Assembly (NCBI GenBank): GCA_963775185.1
Contig: CAVZIE010000006.1
Location: 124,001 to 188,000 of the forward strand
DNA from: JAPSGB01 sp963775185
GTDB taxonomy: Bacteria; Myxococcota_A; Polyangia; Polyangiales; Polyangiaceae
DNA length: 64,000 nt
Direction of reading: 5' to 3'
Shown: one piece after another, positions 62,310 through 64,000 of the stretch
How positions within the stretch are numbered: position 1 is the stretch's first letter
Layout: each line of letters starts with the position of its first letter
Notes under the pieces: generated by a model
Told to the model about the DNA's origin: nothing
Seen by the model: only the letters and a program-made list of their open reading frames with translations
Database searches by the model: none
Made by a program: the position numbers and the translations under genes

Positions 62310-62936
62310 ATGACGCGTTCCGCCTTCTCCTGTTGCCGGTCCGGCGCGGCCGGCGGCGCGGCCCTGCTGCTCGTCGGGGTCGCGGCGTGTGGCCCCAGCG
62401 TGCAGTCGATCTACGAGGGCAACGTCCGCTTCGAGCACTGCTACCGGCTGGACATGGACGCCGCCATCACGCCGACCCATCGCGAGGCGTGCTGGAGCGA
62501 GTGGAAGAACCTCTACACATACGGCCAGAGCCGCGATCGTATCGACTACGCCGATCGCCGGATCCGGGCGCTCTCGTCCGGCGACTACTCGCGTCCCAAC
62601 CTGGACCTCGATGGCGGGCGCAACGAGAGCGTCGCGGCTTCGGAGCCGCCGATTCCGGCCAATCTCCACGTCGCGCCGCCCTCCACCATGCCCTCGGCCG
62701 CGCCCGCGGATGCCGGCGCGCCCGCCGCTGACGCCGCCACCGAGCCCGAGCCCGCGCCGCCCGGGGCCGAGTGCGCCCGCTCCTGCAAGGACGACTGGCT
62801 CGAGTGCGGCAAGCCCTGCGCCGCGCCGGCCGACGCGGGCAAGGACGCCGGTCGCGACCACGGCTCCAAGTCCGCGAAATCATGCAAGGCGTGCGATCCG
62901 GACTACAAGAAGTGCATGCGGCGTTGCCTCAAATAG
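62310..62936 (+). CDS. Cys-rich lipoprotein
   Basis: A 208-residue exported lipoprotein. The signal peptide is unusual: an n-region with two Cys (SAFSCCRSGAAGGAALLLVG) before lipobox VAAC. The n-region text CCRSGAAGG is encoded by a dispersed repeat. The body has FEHCYRLDMDAAITP and YTYGQSRDRIDYADRRIR, a Pro/Ala linker, and a C-terminal Cys/Lys/Arg-rich end (CARSCKDDWLECGKPC, CKACDPDYKKCMRRCLK). No family is recognised. It is divergent from the riboflavin operon and 50 bases upstream of alr. Confidence 0.75.
   Translation: MTRSAFSCCRSGAAGGAALLLVGVAACGPSVQSIYEGNVRFEHCYRLDMDAAITPTHREACWSEWKNLYTYGQSRDRIDYADRRIRALSSGDYSRPNLDLDGGRNESVAASEPPIPANLHVAPPSTMPSAAPADAGAPAADAATEPEPAPPGAECARSCKDDWLECGKPCAAPADAGKDAGRDHGSKSAKSCKACDPDYKKCMRRCLK
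62333..62363 (-). repeat. Dispersed palindromic repeat, copy 21 (in signal peptide)
   Basis: TTGCCGGTCCGGCGCGGCCG followed by GCGGCGCGGCC. It is translated as CCRSGAAGGAA at the start of a lipoprotein signal peptide, before the hydrophobic core. Confidence 0.85.
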
Positions 62937-62986
62937 AGGATTAGTTGACGCGCCGTCGAAGGCGGCGCTAACCGTCGAGTTCGAAG

Positions 62987-64000
62987 ATGACGCTGAGGCA
63001 CCCGGCTCTGGAACCTGCCTCCTCCGCCCTGGCAACCCCGCTGCCGCGCGTGCTTCGCCCCCAGCGGGCGGTTCCGTCGGACGCGGTGCGACCGACCCGG
63101 GCCGAGGTCAACCTGGCCAACCTGCGCCACAACCTGCGCGTGCTCCAGCGCGTCGCCGGCGGTGCGGAGGTCTGGAGCGTGCTCAAGGCCGATGGCTACG
63201 GCCACGGCGCGAAGGCCGTCGCGCGCACCCTGGAGCGCGCCGGCGTGAGCGGCGTGTGCGTCGCTCTACTCGAGGAAGGCATCGAGCTCAGAGGCGCCGG
63301 GATCCGCTGCCCGATCCTCGTCATGGGCGGCTACTACGGCCGCGCCTGGGGCGAGCTCCTGCACCACGCGCTGACGCCGGTGCTCTACGACGCCGGCCAG
63401 GTCGAGGCGGTCGCCGAGGAAGTCCGCTACTCCGGCTCGGAGCCCCTGCCGATCCACCTGAAGATCGACACAGGCATGTCCCGCCTCGGAGCGCTGCCGA
63501 GGCACGTGGCGCCGCTAGCCGAGGTCATCCGCCGCCATCCCGAGGTGCAGCTCGACGGCGTCATGACCCACTTCGCGTGCGCGGATTCCGGCAACGTCGA
63601 GTCGGTCGACCGCCAGCTCGACCAGTTCGACGACGCGCTGGCGGTACTCCGCGCGGCCGGGCTCGAGCCGCGCTTGCGCCATGCGGCGAACAGCGCGGCG
63701 CTGCTCGGAAGCGCGCGCGCGCGCCTCGACATGGTCCGGCCCGGAGTCGCGCTGTTCGGCGTCGATCCGCGCCCGGTCGGCACACGCGAGCTACGGCCGG
63801 TGATGCACGTGAAGAGCCAGATCATCTCGCTCCGCGAGCTACCGGCGGGCCGGAGCGTCGGTTACGGCTCCACCTGGACGGCGGCGCGCCCGAGCCGCAT
63901 CGCCACCGTGCCGATGGGCTACGCGGACGGCCTGAGCCGCGCGCTCTCGAACCGCGGCGCGATGCTGGTACGCGGGCGGCGCGCGCCCATCGCCGGCGTG
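62987..64000 (+). CDS. alr: Alanine racemase, 3' truncated by window edge
   Basis: PLP-dependent racemase that makes D-alanine for peptidoglycan. From ATG 62987 the first 30 residues are not conserved; VNLANLRHNLRVL then begins the domain. The PLP Lys lies in VWSVLKADGYGHGAKAVA, followed by VALLEEGIELRGAGI, HLKIDTGMSRLG, HFACADSGNVESVDRQLDQF, HAANSAALL and VRPGVALFG. VPMGYADGLSRALSN is also present, so 338 of the usual 370-390 residues are seen and the gene runs off the window without a stop. A shorter start within the non-conserved leader is possible. Confidence 0.94.
   Translation, partial: MTLRHPALEPASSALATPLPRVLRPQRAVPSDAVRPTRAEVNLANLRHNLRVLQRVAGGAEVWSVLKADGYGHGAKAVARTLERAGVSGVCVALLEEGIELRGAGIRCPILVMGGYYGRAWGELLHHALTPVLYDAGQVEAVAEEVRYSGSEPLPIHLKIDTGMSRLGALPRHVAPLAEVIRRHPEVQLDGVMTHFACADSGNVESVDRQLDQFDDALAVLRAAGLEPRLRHAANSAALLGSARARLDMVRPGVALFGVDPRPVGTRELRPVMHVKSQIISLRELPAGRSVGYGSTWTAARPSRIATVPMGYADGLSRALSNRGAMLVRGRRAPIAGV

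Overview
The window is about 70% GC, densely coded, and reads as the chromosome of a Myxococcota (deltaproteobacterial, Polyangia-like) bacterium. The evidence is a large lipoprotein subtilase ending in a MYXO-CTERM-like Cys/TM/Arg tail, an AgmX/PglI-type C-terminal domain, a Hanks-type kinase with a low-complexity tail, and many secreted lipoproteins with Ala/Pro/Ser linkers. The species cannot be named from the sequence alone. No rRNA, tRNA or CRISPR array was seen.

Layout. 1-4.4 kb: 3' part of a membrane pyrophosphatase (hppA), a Cys-rich lipoprotein, and a GtrA-like protein translationally coupled to a ceramide-glucosyltransferase/HpnI-like GT2 enzyme. 4.4-7.8 kb: a coupled two-component pair (sigma54 response regulator followed by a hybrid PAS-HisKA-HATPase-REC-Hpt kinase). 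8-9.3 kb: a SpoIIE-like and a TerB-like protein. 9.3-16 kb: a membrane alkaline-phosphatase-fold protein, an FGE-fold lipoprotein, a CapA protein, UDP-glucose dehydrogenase and a methyltransferase. 16-20 kb: the subtilase. 20-29.8 kb: a GlgE-type alpha-glucan operon (glgE, treS-mak fusion, glgX, and a frameshifted glgB). 29.8-42.8 kb: flippase-like, GspC-like, OMP, hydrolase, DGPF protein with ECF42 sigma factor, amidase, radical SAM, GNAT and acyl-CoA ligase genes. 42.9-48.8 kb: a disturbed zone with broken lipoprotein genes, a broken Uma2 gene and an IS4-like transposase fragment, enclosing an apparent lysine-catabolic pair (aldehyde dehydrogenase and lysine 6-dehydrogenase). 48.8-57.5 kb: FGE-fold lipoprotein, MscS channel, degenerate receiver, a MITE-like element, frameshifted radical SAM gene, Ser/Thr kinase and ArsA-like ATPase. 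57.5-64 kb: a riboflavin operon (ribE, ribBA with a degenerate RibA domain, ribH, an AgmX-like lipoprotein, nusB, a stand-alone M17 N-domain) and the start of alr.

The most unusual signal is a dispersed palindromic repeat (core TTCCGCGCCGGACCGGCATC, 21 full or degraded copies in 64 kb, both orientations). It occurs between genes and also in frame inside genes, mostly in disordered linkers, signal peptides or the MYXO-CTERM tail of exported proteins. A second small family joins the transposase remnant at 47.3 kb to a 309-bp inverted-repeat element at 53 kb through a shared ATCCCCTCATT end. Five apparent single-base frameshifts in four genes may be sequencing errors or real decay.
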